A stretch of DNA of 64,000 bases from Bacillus shivajii (lineage in GTDB: Bacteria > Bacillota > Bacilli > Bacillales > Salisediminibacteriaceae), in NCBI RefSeq assembly GCF_020519665.1, contig NZ_CP084703.1, forward strand, positions 682,001 to 746,000, written 5' to 3'. The translations under genes and the position numbers were made by a program. The notes beneath the pieces were generated by a model, which worked only from the letters and a program-made list of their open reading frames with translations, was not told where the DNA came from and searched no databases. Of the stretch, positions 26,977-35,799 are shown piece after piece. Within the stretch, counting starts at the first letter, position 1. The number at the start of each line of letters is the position of its first letter.

Positions 26977-28194
26977 TTAATTTGGCTTTAACGGACGAGT
27001 TTGTAAGTATAGATCTAGGTCTGGACTATGCCCTTTTACAATGACATCCGAAATAATTTTTGAAAGAATCATACTATACACTGTACCGTTATCACCAAAC
27101 CCAAACAAGAAGTGACAATTCGGATATTCCTCGTATTTACCGATGATAGGGAGTCCATCATTTGTGCCGCCATAAAAAGCGGTAGAATAATATTCAGGTT
27201 CCACCGTTATATCAGGAAAAAGCTTGTTAAATTCAAGTAACAGCTTATCTCTTTTACTGACTAATTTACGATCACGTACTTCTGCATAAGGGGTATTTTC
27301 ATCTAATCCCCCAATAATAATACGGTTATCCTTTGTTGTACGAATAAAGGTATAAGGCCGTGCCGTTTCCCAAATAAGGGTTTTATTGTACCATGATGAG
27401 AAATCCTCGACTGGTTTTGTTGTGACTGTATATGTACTGACAAAAGATGCTTTCTTTTCTTTTTTTATATCGACTCCTTCGTATCCACAAGCAACAATGA
27501 CATGACGCGCTTGAATGTAATGATTGTTTTTCGTTCTTATTGTAGCTTTTGTTTGTTCAAATTTCTTTCCATTAACTTCGGTATGCTCAAATATTTTCAC
27601 TCCTTTTTTTGCCGCATAATCAAATAAATTATGAGTAAAAGCAAATGGATTTATTTCACCGTCATTATAAGAATAAAGAGCGGCATCCTTTTTAAAAGGA
27701 TAGCGGTCTTCAATTTGGTCGGCTGATAGAAAATCGACTGGAAACTTCTCCTCGACTAAAAAATTGTATTCTTGTTGTAATTTCTGTACATCTTCTTTAT
27801 AGCTAGCAAAGTATAATGAATCTCTTCTCGTAAATTCGCAATCAATATCCCCAGTCGCGGACGCCTTTTCAATATCATTAATGGCTTGTTTACATAGCTG
27901 CAAATGCCTTGAAATATAAGGTCTGCCAAAGCTATTAACTAAATTTGAAAACAATCTTTCCCCAGAATATTGAATAATAGCTGTATTTGTCGTTGTACTG
28001 CCACTACCAATCGTATTCTTTTCGACCACCACGACGCTTAAGCCGGAATCGGCTAACATATAGGCGCATTGAGCGCCAGAACTTCCACCACCAATAATAA
28101 GAACATCACAATCTAGGTCTTCTTGCAGATGAGAGTATGTAGGTGGATTTTTTAATGTAGTAGGCCAATAATAAGTACCAGTTTGTAAATTCAT
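26977..28194 (-). CDS. FAD-dependent oxidoreductase of the DAO family
   Basis: A 405-residue flavoprotein from ATG 28194, which has AAAGGAG 10 nt upstream; the frame extends to 28275 without a ribosome site. The dinucleotide fold DCDVLIIGGGSSGAQCAYMLADSGLSVVVVE begins near residue 27, followed by GSGSTTTNTAIIQYSGERL; near the C-terminus are TAFYGGTNDGLPIIGKYEE and FLFGFGDNGTVYS. This is the D-amino-acid-oxidase/glycine-oxidase-like fold (GlpO, MSOX, ThiO relatives). The Rieske domain found in some homologues is absent. The substrate is unknown; it is a single-gene unit. Confidence 0.85.
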   Translation of the reverse strand: MNLQTGTYYWPTTLKNPPTYSHLQEDLDCDVLIIGGGSSGAQCAYMLADSGLSVVVVEKNTIGSGSTTTNTAIIQYSGERLFSNLVNSFGRPYISRHLQLCKQAINDIEKASATGDIDCEFTRRDSLYFASYKEDVQKLQQEYNFLVEEKFPVDFLSADQIEDRYPFKKDAALYSYNDGEINPFAFTHNLFDYAAKKGVKIFEHTEVNGKKFEQTKATIRTKNNHYIQARHVIVACGYEGVDIKKEKKASFVSTYTVTTKPVEDFSSWYNKTLIWETARPYTFIRTTKDNRIIIGGLDENTPYAEVRDRKLVSKRDKLLLEFNKLFPDITVEPEYYSTAFYGGTNDGLPIIGKYEEYPNCHFLFGFGDNGTVYSMILSKIISDVIVKGHSPDLDLYLQTRPLKPN

Positions 28195-28334
28195 GTGGCT
28201 AACTCCTTTTACCTTTAGGGTGTAAGCCCAAACCTCGGCTTCACGACGTATTATTACCAAGCTATACAAATCCATTCGAGTGTTTCTTGATCTAGCTTGA
28301 TTGATTTCCGTTATCGCGGCGGATAGTCTTCGAC

Positions 28335-28359
28335 AAAAACTTCCGAATAAACGGAAGTT
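28335..28359 (-). terminator. Intrinsic terminator for the CBO0543-type gene
   Basis: On the minus strand AACTTCCG and CGGAAGTT surround TTTATT and run into TTTTTG. Just upstream, AAAATCCCCT / AGGGGATTTT (28376-28446) forms a second, long-loop stem. Confidence 0.65.
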
Positions 28360-28462
28360 AAAGGTATATAACGAAAAATCCCCTTAAACAAGTATGAAAG
28401 AGTGAGCGCAAAGCTCATGGTTCTTCTACTAGTATCAGGGGATTTTGTTAATACATAGGATG

Positions 28463-28954
28463 TCACCCGTTGCTATCGGCAGAGAGTGGCTCATTTTTAT
28501 CAAAAAACCATAAGTAGTACATCCGTGAAAAAAAGAAAGTCATGCAAAGGGTGAGCCATGTCCAATACCAGTGCCAGTTGACATACTTTATTAACCGTGT
28601 ATACCTTTCCATGAGCACTTCTAATCCAGTCAGGATTGATGAATATAAGACATAGTAACCCATTCGAATTGGCAATGGCTTTCGATTAGGAAACTTTAAA
28701 TTAAACAGCACACAGGTTGCAGGATAAATAAAGTATTCAAAAGAAAAGCTTGTATGAATGGCTTTAGGAAATTCTCGAAATGGGTATTTAATAAGTTTTT
28801 TTTGCACGACGATCGCTCCAAATAACCATGTCATCACTTGTTTAAACAAGAAAACCACATTTGCTTCCTTTATTTTCTTTTTAGGTACAAAAAAGATTAA
28901 AGCAAGAATACAGATGATCCAAGTAATGATAAGTATATTTTTTTCTAACTTCAA
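28463..28954 (-). CDS. CBO0543 family membrane protein
   Basis: About 163 residues with five hydrophobic segments. It carries the CBO0543-family pattern seen in its neighbours: an N-terminal helix, a charged turn (VPKKKIKEA), helices around FSFEYFIYPATCVLFNL, and a C-terminal W-rich helix (NWHWYWTWLTLCMTFFFSRM). TTG 28954 lies 8 nt after GAGG, better than the GTG at 28963 that overlaps the site. Three related frames follow upstream on the same strand (29773-31339). Their function is unknown; tandem paralogues are common in spore-formers. Confidence 0.7.
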   Translation of the reverse strand: MKLEKNILIITWIICILALIFFVPKKKIKEANVVFLFKQVMTWLFGAIVVQKKLIKYPFREFPKAIHTSFSFEYFIYPATCVLFNLKFPNRKPLPIRMGYYVLYSSILTGLEVLMERYTRLIKYVNWHWYWTWLTLCMTFFFSRMYYLWFFDKNEPLSADSNG

Positions 28955-29070
28955 GGCAATCACCTCGTAATGATAAATTAATCGGTCTGTTACGAATCGG
29001 TTAAGGTATGATCAGCAGTAATTCGTAAATATCGCATTATACAAGTCGTATTCAATCCTCTGCTTAAAAA

Positions 29071-29330
29071 AGAAGGCTGGATTTTTGGAGGCCGCTGAAA
29101 AAGTCATTATGTCCGCTCAAAAACTCCTTCGCTTTCCGCAGGCAATGCTTCAGCTTTCTCATGGAACACCGCCACTGCGGGATCTTCTGTCTCTTCCTCT
29201 GCCAGTAATGCTCTGTCGTGGCATCCGTCGAGACAAATCGTAGCATATTCTTTAAGTAAAGGCTCTTAGCTATTGCTTTTCTTGAGGAAGTCTTCGGGTT
29301 TTTGACGGACATTCTTTTATCAACACTTAT
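29071..29330. repeat. GC-rich interspersed element, copy H
   Basis: About 260 nt starting GGCCGCTGAAAAAGTC and ending GACGGACATTCTTTTATCAACAC. It contains CTTCGCTTTCCGCAGGCAATG and GAAACGC-like GC-rich blocks unlike the flanking AT-rich DNA. The minus-strand frame through it (SVKNPKTSSRKAIAKSL..) reads as translated repeat rather than a protein. It may be a non-autonomous derivative of an insertion sequence. Confidence 0.5.
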
Positions 29331-29480
29331 TCAGTATTCTCAAATTTTTGAATGGGCTTTTTACCTAATGATAAAAGTTTGTACGTTAAAGCTTTAAATT
29401 ATTTATCAGAAGTCAAGTTTTTATCAGTGTTAGCTAGAGAAATGAGTGAGTGTTGCTTCAACCATTTACCCTAATGGGTG

Positions 29481-29633
29481 CTATATCATATTAACTAATG
29501 GTAAGTCGAATGGAGTTAATAATATTAAAAATATAGCAGCAGTTATTAACCATGCTAACAGCGGTTTCTTATAATGAACAGGAAAGGTGATGAACATCGC
29601 CATGACGAAAGAAAAGAGTGCCAAACGTCCCAT
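29481..29633 (-). CDS. Possible 50-residue membrane peptide
   Basis: On the minus strand an ATG at 29633 opens a 50-residue frame, MGRLALFSFVMAMFITFPVH..KPLLAWLITAAIFLILLTPFDL.., with two hydrophobic segments joined by a basic turn. No ribosome site is visible and a stop codon lies two codons upstream, so it may be a relic of a larger membrane protein. It sits between repeat H and the broken CBO0543 paralogue. The rest of 29331-29772 shows nothing else. Confidence 0.3.
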   Translation of the reverse strand: MGRLALFSFVMAMFITFPVHYKKPLLAWLITAAIFLILLTPFDLPLVNMI

Positions 29634-29772
29634 CTGTTATAGTGGGTGATAAGCCCTAAACAAGACAATATAATATGACCCATATAGAATAATAAAAACT
29701 TTTTCTTAGCCTACTAGCCGTTTTATAAAAATATTTAAATTACGGATCGTTCTATTTCATTTTTTGAAACGA

Positions 29773-30216
29773 TTAATGTGATTCATGTTTAATGTAATAA
29801 TAGTGCCACCTTACTAACGGAAAAATAATAAGATAAAAAATAGCTGACCACCAAATTTTCCATCCTGTATAAGTTAGGTAACCAAATTTAACTGTTGTCC
29901 ATTCAAAAAAGGTTGAAAAAGCAGCCCAGAGCAGCCAGTAAGGAATGGAACGCGAAAATTTTTGCGGCATAAAATTTAAGAAAGGAATGGAAAATAATGG
30001 GGCAGTAAAAAGTTTTATTGTTAGAACACCACCATTCAATTCGTTAGAACCTCCAAAGTAATATAGCCCAAGAACTTTATCAAAATAAAGATCAACGACA
30101 AGCTCTACAAATGACATGCTAATCTAAATCATATACATATCACGACGTTGCATATGTTTTGGCATAAACCAGACGATAACAGCGAGAATCCCTAAAACAA
30201 AAGTCATATAGAGCAA
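29773..30216 (-). pseudogene. CBO0543 family membrane protein gene interrupted by an in-frame TAG
   Basis: The frame open from 30117 lacks the first helix expected for the family. Upstream in the same frame, from ATG 30207 (or TTG 30216 after AAAGGGG), it reads MTFVLGILAVIVWFMPKHMQ RRDMYMI, then TAG at 30124-30126, then ISMSFVELVVDLYFDKVLGL. The pieces join without a shift, so a single nonsense codon splits an otherwise intact paralogue of about 147 residues. The downstream part keeps ALLFSIPF-like helices and the GWKIWWSAIFYLIIFPLVRWHYY end. A sequencing error would give the same picture. Confidence 0.65.
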
Positions 30217-30252
30217 CGTAATGAATCCCCTTTCGATACCTCATCATACTTC

Positions 30253-30819
30253 TTAATTATCTTCCACAGTAGCAACAGACATTTTTCGCATTCTTTCCAT
30301 CAGACATTTCACTAATAAACCTTTTAAAATGTAATAAATGAAAGAGTAGTAGAATGTCCACTTAGGGTAATAAACAAGCTCAGCCCAATGGGCAAACGAT
30401 TCACCAATAAAGGCATATATACCAGCCATCACTACAAGTGCAATTATATATGATTTCCATGTCGTGAAATATTGATAGACGAGCATATAGGCGACGCCAA
30501 CCATACTTACATCAAATGGTAACGCAATCGTACCAACAGGAATAAAAGTGATCGGATAAACCCAAAAAAGCAATTCATCCCCCACTGCATCAAGATATAA
30601 TGTAATACTTATAGCAATCATCCCAAAAAGTAAAACTTCAAAGATACGATTACGGTCCACGAATTTAATCCAAATGATCCACGGAACAATAAGGAATACG
30701 ATTAACAGCCACCAGTTCCAAGTAAAAACCTCATAATTTAGCCAGCTTTCAGTCCTCAATTGAGTAATCTCACTGCGCAACTTCATGATTTCATGTAGGG
30801 CTTCTCCTCTATTGCCCAT
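30253..30819 (-). CDS. CBO0543 family membrane protein, paralogue
   Basis: A 188-residue protein. A polar, possibly coiled N-terminus (EALHEIMKLRSEITQLRTES) precedes five hydrophobic helices (WNWWLLIVFLIVPWIIWIKF, VLLFGMIAISITLYLDAVGD, WVYPITFIPVGTIALPFDVSM, YIIALVVMAGIYAFIGES, WTFYYSFIYYILKGLLVK). It overlaps the end of the 30809-31339 gene by 11 nt, so the two are co-translated. AAGGAA lies 5 nt before the ATG at 30819. The function is unknown; the shared topology with its neighbours suggests local duplication and divergence. Confidence 0.7.
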   Translation of the reverse strand: MGNRGEALHEIMKLRSEITQLRTESWLNYEVFTWNWWLLIVFLIVPWIIWIKFVDRNRIFEVLLFGMIAISITLYLDAVGDELLFWVYPITFIPVGTIALPFDVSMVGVAYMLVYQYFTTWKSYIIALVVMAGIYAFIGESFAHWAELVYYPKWTFYYSFIYYILKGLLVKCLMERMRKMSVATVEDN

Positions 30820-31339
30820 ACAAATTCCTTAGTTCCACAGGTATTTGAACTGGCACTTCAAACAACCACAATGTAGCAACCGCAACAATACCAGATAAAA
30901 CGTAAGTTAATAAAGGATGAGTATGGTGCAACCTGAAAAGCGGAAACATGACAAAAAGAAAGGCGATTGACCACCAAAGTGACCAGCCGTATTGATATTC
31001 AATGTGCCCTGTCATAACAAAGACAAGCTCCCACACCGCATATAACGCAATCCACTTTAAATTCCGTAAAATTTTCCCTTGAAGATCTTTCGGAAAATCT
31101 CTTAAAAACATTAACGCAGTAGCTGGAAACACAATAAATGTATATAACATTTCTGTTAGTGTATGGTTTGATAAAAAATCAGCATCCAAGCGCCATAAAA
31201 AATAATTGGCTGTTAAGAAGTTATAAAGTAAATTCCCCATCGCAACGAAAAGCAGAGTTGAATGGTACGTCTTCCAGTTCCTCCATTCCCCCCGGATAAT
31301 AAGCGCAATTAAGGCAATAGCAGTTGTTGCAACATGCAT
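30809..31339 (-). CDS. CBO0543 family membrane protein, paralogue
   Basis: A 176-residue protein with five helices. The end GWSLWWSIAFLFVMFPLFRLHHTHPLL is the clearest family signature in this array. AAAGGA lies 10 nt before the ATG at 31339. First gene of the minus-strand array, divergent from the ger operon with only 200 nt between starts. No catalytic residues are evident. Location beside a germinant receptor operon may hint at a spore or envelope role, but that is only proximity. Confidence 0.78.
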   Translation of the reverse strand: MHVATTAIALIALIIRGEWRNWKTYHSTLLFVAMGNLLYNFLTANYFLWRLDADFLSNHTLTEMLYTFIVFPATALMFLRDFPKDLQGKILRNLKWIALYAVWELVFVMTGHIEYQYGWSLWWSIAFLFVMFPLFRLHHTHPLLTYVLSGIVAVATLWLFEVPVQIPVELRNLYGQ

Positions 31340-31537
31340 CCTCTGTAAGTCCTTTCTATAGATAATGTTATCTTTGAGTGTCTCCTAAGAAATGGAGATG
31401 TATGTATAGGCTTCTTGACTACTCGATTACTTAAAAGAGATTAATATGCGAATAAAAAAGATTGGCAAATACTTTTGCATAATTTTCACAGTGAAGAAAG
31501 AAAATACAATAATAGATCGGAAATGGAGGGGTGGAAG

Positions 31538-31765
31538 ATGGAGTGGAGTGTGTTGATGGACCGAATCTTTGGCTTTTTACCTGAGCGATCGGTATTTATG
31601 TTTGCAGTTGCAACAGCAATTATTGTCTTAATCGTCCAAGCGATAGTAAACAAACTAAATAACGTTTTAGAGACTCCATGGAAAAGAGAAGAAAATTTAC
31701 GTAAGCGAAAGCAATTGATTGACGAATGGAACGATAAAAATAAGAAAGGAGAAACGTCGAAGTGA
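31538..31765 (+). CDS. Small single-pass membrane protein at the head of the ger operon
   Basis: 75 residues from ATG 31538, which has GGAGGGG 6 nt upstream; the frame extends to 31475 without support. One hydrophobic helix (VFMFAVATAIIVLIVQAIV) is followed by a highly charged tail (KREENLRKRKQLIDEWNDKNKKG). Its stop overlaps the GTG start of the B-subunit gene, so it is coupled to the receptor. Some germinant receptor operons carry a small fourth (D) subunit with two helices; this one has only one, so the analogy is loose. It may modulate receptor assembly. Confidence 0.65.
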   Translation: MEWSVLMDRIFGFLPERSVFMFAVATAIIVLIVQAIVNKLNNVLETPWKREENLRKRKQLIDEWNDKNKKGETSK

Positions 31766-32901
31766 AGGCATCCGAACAACCGCCCGTATATCAAATAGGT
31801 CAGCTAGAAATTAGTATCAGCTTAATTGCGATGATCATCGGAACAGGAATCATTGTTCTTCCTCGCGGTCTAGCATCTGAAATGGACACACCAGATGGAT
31901 GGCTTTCTTTAATGATCAGCGGATTGCTTGTGATGGTGATCGTTTGGTTAATCGTTCGTTTGCATCAGAACTTCCCTGGAAGAACTCTCATTCAATATTT
32001 AGCTGAAGGAAAAGTGGGAAAGTGGGTTAGTAAATTGCTCGCGTTTTCGTTTCTTCTTTATTTCGCATGTCTCACCGCTTATATGTGTCGTTTTTTAACG
32101 ATCGTTATTGATATTTATTTATTAATAAACACCCCGAATGAAGTGATTATGATGATCCTTTTACTATTATCTGCTTATGCCGTATCAAAAGGGGTTCAAG
32201 GCATTGTCCATCTTAACTTGATGTTTACTCCTTTCGTAACTTTTTTCCTATTTTTCATTCTTTCTTTTGAGATTCCTGAACTAGAGTTAACTCACTTGCG
32301 TCCAGTATTAGCAGAAGGGTTCACGCCAGTGTTTATTGGGTTAAAAGAAACGATGTTTGCCTTTTTAGGAATTGAAATTTTATTTTTTTTTATGGCTTAT
32401 ATGAAAAAACCTGATATCCGAGCCAAACCATTACTCGTTTCTATCGTTTTTATTTCGCTTATATATCTTTTCATTATCATTATGGCGTTCGCCGCTTTTG
32501 GTTTAGAAGCAACACAACAATATACGTTTCCACTCATTGAAATAGTTAAAGAAGTAGAAATTCCAGGTGGCATTTTCGAACGAGCCGCCCCCCTTTTTGT
32601 GACGATTTGGGTGATGTCGATGTTTAATACGTTTACAATTACCTTTTTACTCAGTGCAAACCTCGTAAAAAAAGAATTCTTTCCATGGGTGAAAAAGAAA
32701 AAGTGGATCGTGGCCTTTTTAATTTTTTCCTTTTACATTATTGCATTTTTACCGAAGTCTTTTATTGAACTCGGTACATTCAGTGAATGGATTGCCTATT
32801 CGGGATTTATTAATATTTTTATTGGCATAATATGTGGATATTTGACTGTTTGGTATAGAAACAACAAAAAACACAAGAACGAACAGGAGGTAGAAGGATG
32901 A
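31762..32901 (+). CDS. Spore germinant receptor B subunit (GerAB/GerKB family)
   Basis: A 379-residue transporter-like protein of the amino acid-polyamine-organocation fold with ten helices. The opening ISISLIAMIIGTGIIVLPRGLASEMDTPDGW and the central KETMFAFLGIEILFFFMAYM are typical of GerAB/GerBB/GerKB. It sits in the inner spore membrane and binds the germinant. It starts at GTG 31762 (AAAGGAG 10 nt upstream) and overlaps the C-subunit gene by 4 nt. The ligand cannot be read from sequence. Confidence 0.9.
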   Translation: MKASEQPPVYQIGQLEISISLIAMIIGTGIIVLPRGLASEMDTPDGWLSLMISGLLVMVIVWLIVRLHQNFPGRTLIQYLAEGKVGKWVSKLLAFSFLLYFACLTAYMCRFLTIVIDIYLLINTPNEVIMMILLLLSAYAVSKGVQGIVHLNLMFTPFVTFFLFFILSFEIPELELTHLRPVLAEGFTPVFIGLKETMFAFLGIEILFFFMAYMKKPDIRAKPLLVSIVFISLIYLFIIIMAFAAFGLEATQQYTFPLIEIVKEVEIPGGIFERAAPLFVTIWVMSMFNTFTITFLLSANLVKKEFFPWVKKKKWIVAFLIFSFYIIAFLPKSFIELGTFSEWIAYSGFINIFIGIICGYLTVWYRNNKKHKNEQEVEG

Positions 32902-34085
32902 AGAGAGTAATCATTTTGATCCTCCTTTTATGCTTATGTATACAAACAGGCTGTTGGGACCAAGAAGAGATTGATGAACTTGGCTTTGTTATGGCTGTAG
33001 CGATTGATCCTGAAAAAGGTGAAAACAACGACGACACTGGGGGCAGTCATAAAAGACGGTTTAGCTCAACGTTTCAAGTCGCCGTTCCTGGAGCAATGGC
33101 TGAAGATGAAGAGACAACGGGGGAAAAGGCTTTTTTTAATGTGACAACTAGCGGATTAGCAAACTTCAGAACGGTTCGGAATATATCAAAACGGAGAAGT
33201 CGCAGATTGTTTTTCGAACATTTAAAAGTCATTGTCATATCCGATGAATTAGTTACTGAAGGTATACTAGCGCATCTATTAGATTTGTATGCCCGTGATC
33301 ACGAGATGCGAAGAAATATTATGGTGTTAATTTCAGAAGGGCCAGCGTGTGATGTACTCGCAGATAAACTCCCATTAGAAGATAACCCTGCCATATCGAT
33401 GGATATGATGCGTGAAAACAACGAACATCCAGGGCTTGCTTTTCAAATGCTTTTACCAAAAGATTTAGGAGACGTGACAACATTAATGATGGGGGATCAT
33501 AGTTTTCTCCTCCCAAGGATCATTAAAGGAAAGGGGGGAGATTTGAAAATGGGTGGTGCGGCTGTCTTCTTAGGTGGAACGAAGGAAATGTTAGGTTGGT
33601 TAGGTGATGGTGATATTTCTGGTTATAACTGGATCAGTGAAGATGTCGCAGGGGGTATTCTTGAAGTTCCTTTTGAAGAAGAAGAACTCTTTATATATGA
33701 AGCTGATGGTGTGCATTCGCAAGTGGAGTTTGAACGTAAGAATGATGAAAATCATTTTACAGTTGAAATTAGGTCAGAAGGAATGTTCGGTGAATCGTGG
33801 ATACATGAACAAGAAGAGTTAGATGAAGAAATGATCAAGAAATTAGAAGAAGCGATTGATGAGGAAATTGAAAGGCAAGTCAACAATATAATAGAAAAAA
33901 TGCAAACAGAGTATTATGCAGATGTATTTGAATTTTGGAGAGAAGTGAAGATCCAAGACTATTCGTATTGGAAAGAAGTTGAAGAGAATTGGGATGGGGA
34001 AGGTGGACAATTCGCAAAAGCAAATATTACGGTGAATGCGGAAGTCGAAATTCGTAATTATATGTTAATCGAAAGTATGGAGTAA
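32898..34085 (+). CDS. Spore germinant receptor C subunit lipoprotein (Ger(x)C family)
   Basis: A 395-residue lipoprotein. The signal peptide ends at TGCWD with the lipidated cysteine at position 19; WDQEEIDELGFVMAVAIDP is the classic Ger(x)C start. NFRTVRNISKRRSRRLFFEHLKVIVISDEL follows. Lipidation of C subunits is needed for receptor function in Bacillus. The C-terminal domain has a long acidic/helical section (EEMIKKLEEAIDEEIERQVNNI). It overlaps the B gene by ATGA and lies 31 nt ahead of the A gene. Confidence 0.92.
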   Translation: MKRVIILILLLCLCIQTGCWDQEEIDELGFVMAVAIDPEKGENNDDTGGSHKRRFSSTFQVAVPGAMAEDEETTGEKAFFNVTTSGLANFRTVRNISKRRSRRLFFEHLKVIVISDELVTEGILAHLLDLYARDHEMRRNIMVLISEGPACDVLADKLPLEDNPAISMDMMRENNEHPGLAFQMLLPKDLGDVTTLMMGDHSFLLPRIIKGKGGDLKMGGAAVFLGGTKEMLGWLGDGDISGYNWISEDVAGGILEVPFEEEELFIYEADGVHSQVEFERKNDENHFTVEIRSEGMFGESWIHEQEELDEEMIKKLEEAIDEEIERQVNNIIEKMQTEYYADVFEFWREVKIQDYSYWKEVEENWDGEGGQFAKANITVNAEVEIRNYMLIESME

Positions 34086-34116
34086 AAAAAAGGGTTGAAA
34101 AAAGGAGGTGGCGTGG

Positions 34117-35652
34117 GTGCTTAATAAATTGTTTCATAAACTTTCAAAGGATGATGTAAGAAAGACAAACGAGTATGATATGGAGCTTTCGACAGACTTA
34201 AATACAACTGTTCAATCATTAAAGAACATATTTGGTGAAAGCGACGATATCATTCAGTATGACTTTAAGATAGGAAATACAATTGATGCGGTGGTCTTCT
34301 TCATTGATGGTTTGACGAACAGGAAGGAATTAGATGAATTTGTCATAAAACCATTGCAGCACCGTCTTTCTGAAGATGATATAAGTGGCCTTCATGGTGC
34401 AGGTTTTTTAGACAAGCTATTGCAAGAAACGATTCATTTTACTGAGATCGAGGTAAAGGATAACTTCGATGAGGCTGTTTTGCCGTTCATGTCTGGGGAA
34501 TCACTACTATTCATACAAGGGTTAGAGAAACTGATTGTTATAGGTTCTAGGCAGTATAATATGGAACGAAGTGTGGAAGAACCAGAGAGTGAAATCGTTG
34601 TTCGGGGCCCGCGTGACGGTTTTACAGAAAGCTTGCAGACAAACGTGTTACTCATCCGCCGAAGAGTTCGTGATCCAAATTTAACGGTACAACTAGGTCA
34701 GTTAGGTCGACGTTCAAAATCTGATTTCGCTTTGCTGTATTTAAAGGGAGTTGTAAATGATGCGCTAGTTGAAGAAGTACGGTACAGAATTTCTTGTGTA
34801 GATGTCGATAACATTCCTGAGTCAGGAACGGTTGAACAATTAATTGAGGATAATGTCCTGTCTCCTTTTCCACAAATTTTGCAGACAGAACGCCCTGATA
34901 AAACAGCGTCAGCGTTACAAAACGGGCAAGTCATTATCATTCTTGATGGCACCCCGTTCTCCTTGCTGACCCCAATAACGTTGGAACAATTATTTAAGTC
35001 TTCGGAAGATTATTATGACAGGTGGCAAATAGGTACACTTATTCGTGTTTTACGTTATATTGCTGGATTTATTGCGTTATTTTTACCAGCACTGTATATC
35101 TCAATGGTCTCCTTTCATCAAGGGATGATCCCAACAACGTTAGCATTATCAATTGCCGGAGGAAGAGAAGGGGTTCCCTTTCCATCTTATATTGAAGCGT
35201 TTTTAATGGAATTTACGTTAGAAATGTTGCGAGAAGCAGGGATACGTTTGCCACGTGCTGTTGGGTCGACGATTGGTATTGTTGGAGGTTTAGTCATTGG
35301 TGATGCGGCTGTACGAGCTGGAATTGTTAATCCAATCATGGTCATTGTTGTAGCATTAACCGCGATTTCATCGTTTGCAATTCCTGCTTACAATGTCAGT
35401 ATTGCACTTAGAATGTTAAGGTTCTTTTTGATGATTGCTGCTGCAACTTTTGGTTTATTTGGGGTCATTGTTGGCTATATTATGATCAACATTCACCTTG
35501 TTGGCTTACGGAGCTTCGGAAGCTATTATACGTCTCCTTTCGCACCATATCGATTGTTTGACTTGCTTGATACCGTGATCCGAGTTCCGTTAACAATTAA
35601 TCATTTACGAAATGATTCAACTCATTCAAAGGACTCGGAAAAGAAAGGGTAG
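34117..35652 (+). CDS. Spore germinant receptor A subunit (GerAA family)
   Basis: About 511 residues. A soluble N-terminal domain (about 1-300) with ESLLFIQGLEKLIVIGSR and VRGPRDGFTESLQTNVLLIRRR is followed by membrane helices with DAAVRAGIVNPIMVIVVALTAISSFAIP, all typical of GerA. Recent work on GerA describes oligomeric ion-channel behaviour. I prefer GTG 34117, 8 nt after AAAGGAGG; GTG 34108 lies within that ribosome site. The gene order here is small protein-B-C-A rather than the common A-B-C or A-C-B. Confidence 0.92.
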   Translation: MLNKLFHKLSKDDVRKTNEYDMELSTDLNTTVQSLKNIFGESDDIIQYDFKIGNTIDAVVFFIDGLTNRKELDEFVIKPLQHRLSEDDISGLHGAGFLDKLLQETIHFTEIEVKDNFDEAVLPFMSGESLLFIQGLEKLIVIGSRQYNMERSVEEPESEIVVRGPRDGFTESLQTNVLLIRRRVRDPNLTVQLGQLGRRSKSDFALLYLKGVVNDALVEEVRYRISCVDVDNIPESGTVEQLIEDNVLSPFPQILQTERPDKTASALQNGQVIIILDGTPFSLLTPITLEQLFKSSEDYYDRWQIGTLIRVLRYIAGFIALFLPALYISMVSFHQGMIPTTLALSIAGGREGVPFPSYIEAFLMEFTLEMLREAGIRLPRAVGSTIGIVGGLVIGDAAVRAGIVNPIMVIVVALTAISSFAIPAYNVSIALRMLRFFLMIAAATFGLFGVIVGYIMINIHLVGLRSFGSYYTSPFAPYRLFDLLDTVIRVPLTINHLRNDSTHSKDSEKKG

Positions 35653-35664
35653 ATGGAAGTTTAA

Positions 35665-35698
35665 CGCCCTCTTCAAATTAATTTTTGGGAGGGCTTTT
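35665..35698 (+). terminator. Terminator of the ger operon
   Basis: GCCCTC (35666-35671) and GAGGGC (35689-35694) with a 17-nt AT-rich loop, followed by TTTT, 14 nt after the A-subunit stop. Confidence 0.65.
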
Positions 35699-35799
35699 CG
35701 CTAAAAAAATTGTTGCTCGAAGCTCACGGTGATGTTACAATATAATCTATAAATCTGATTAAACAACTATGAATTATAAGGAATAGGGGGATGGGTGTT

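Noticed and set aside
29064-29312. 82-residue minus-strand frame considered as a transposase fragment
   Set aside because: It lies wholly in repeat H, shows no DDE or other transposase motif and has no ribosome site.
31450-31485. Sigma-G-like promoter before the ger operon (GAATA and CATAATT)
   Set aside because: The spacing is about 23 nt instead of 17-18 and the -10 match is incomplete.
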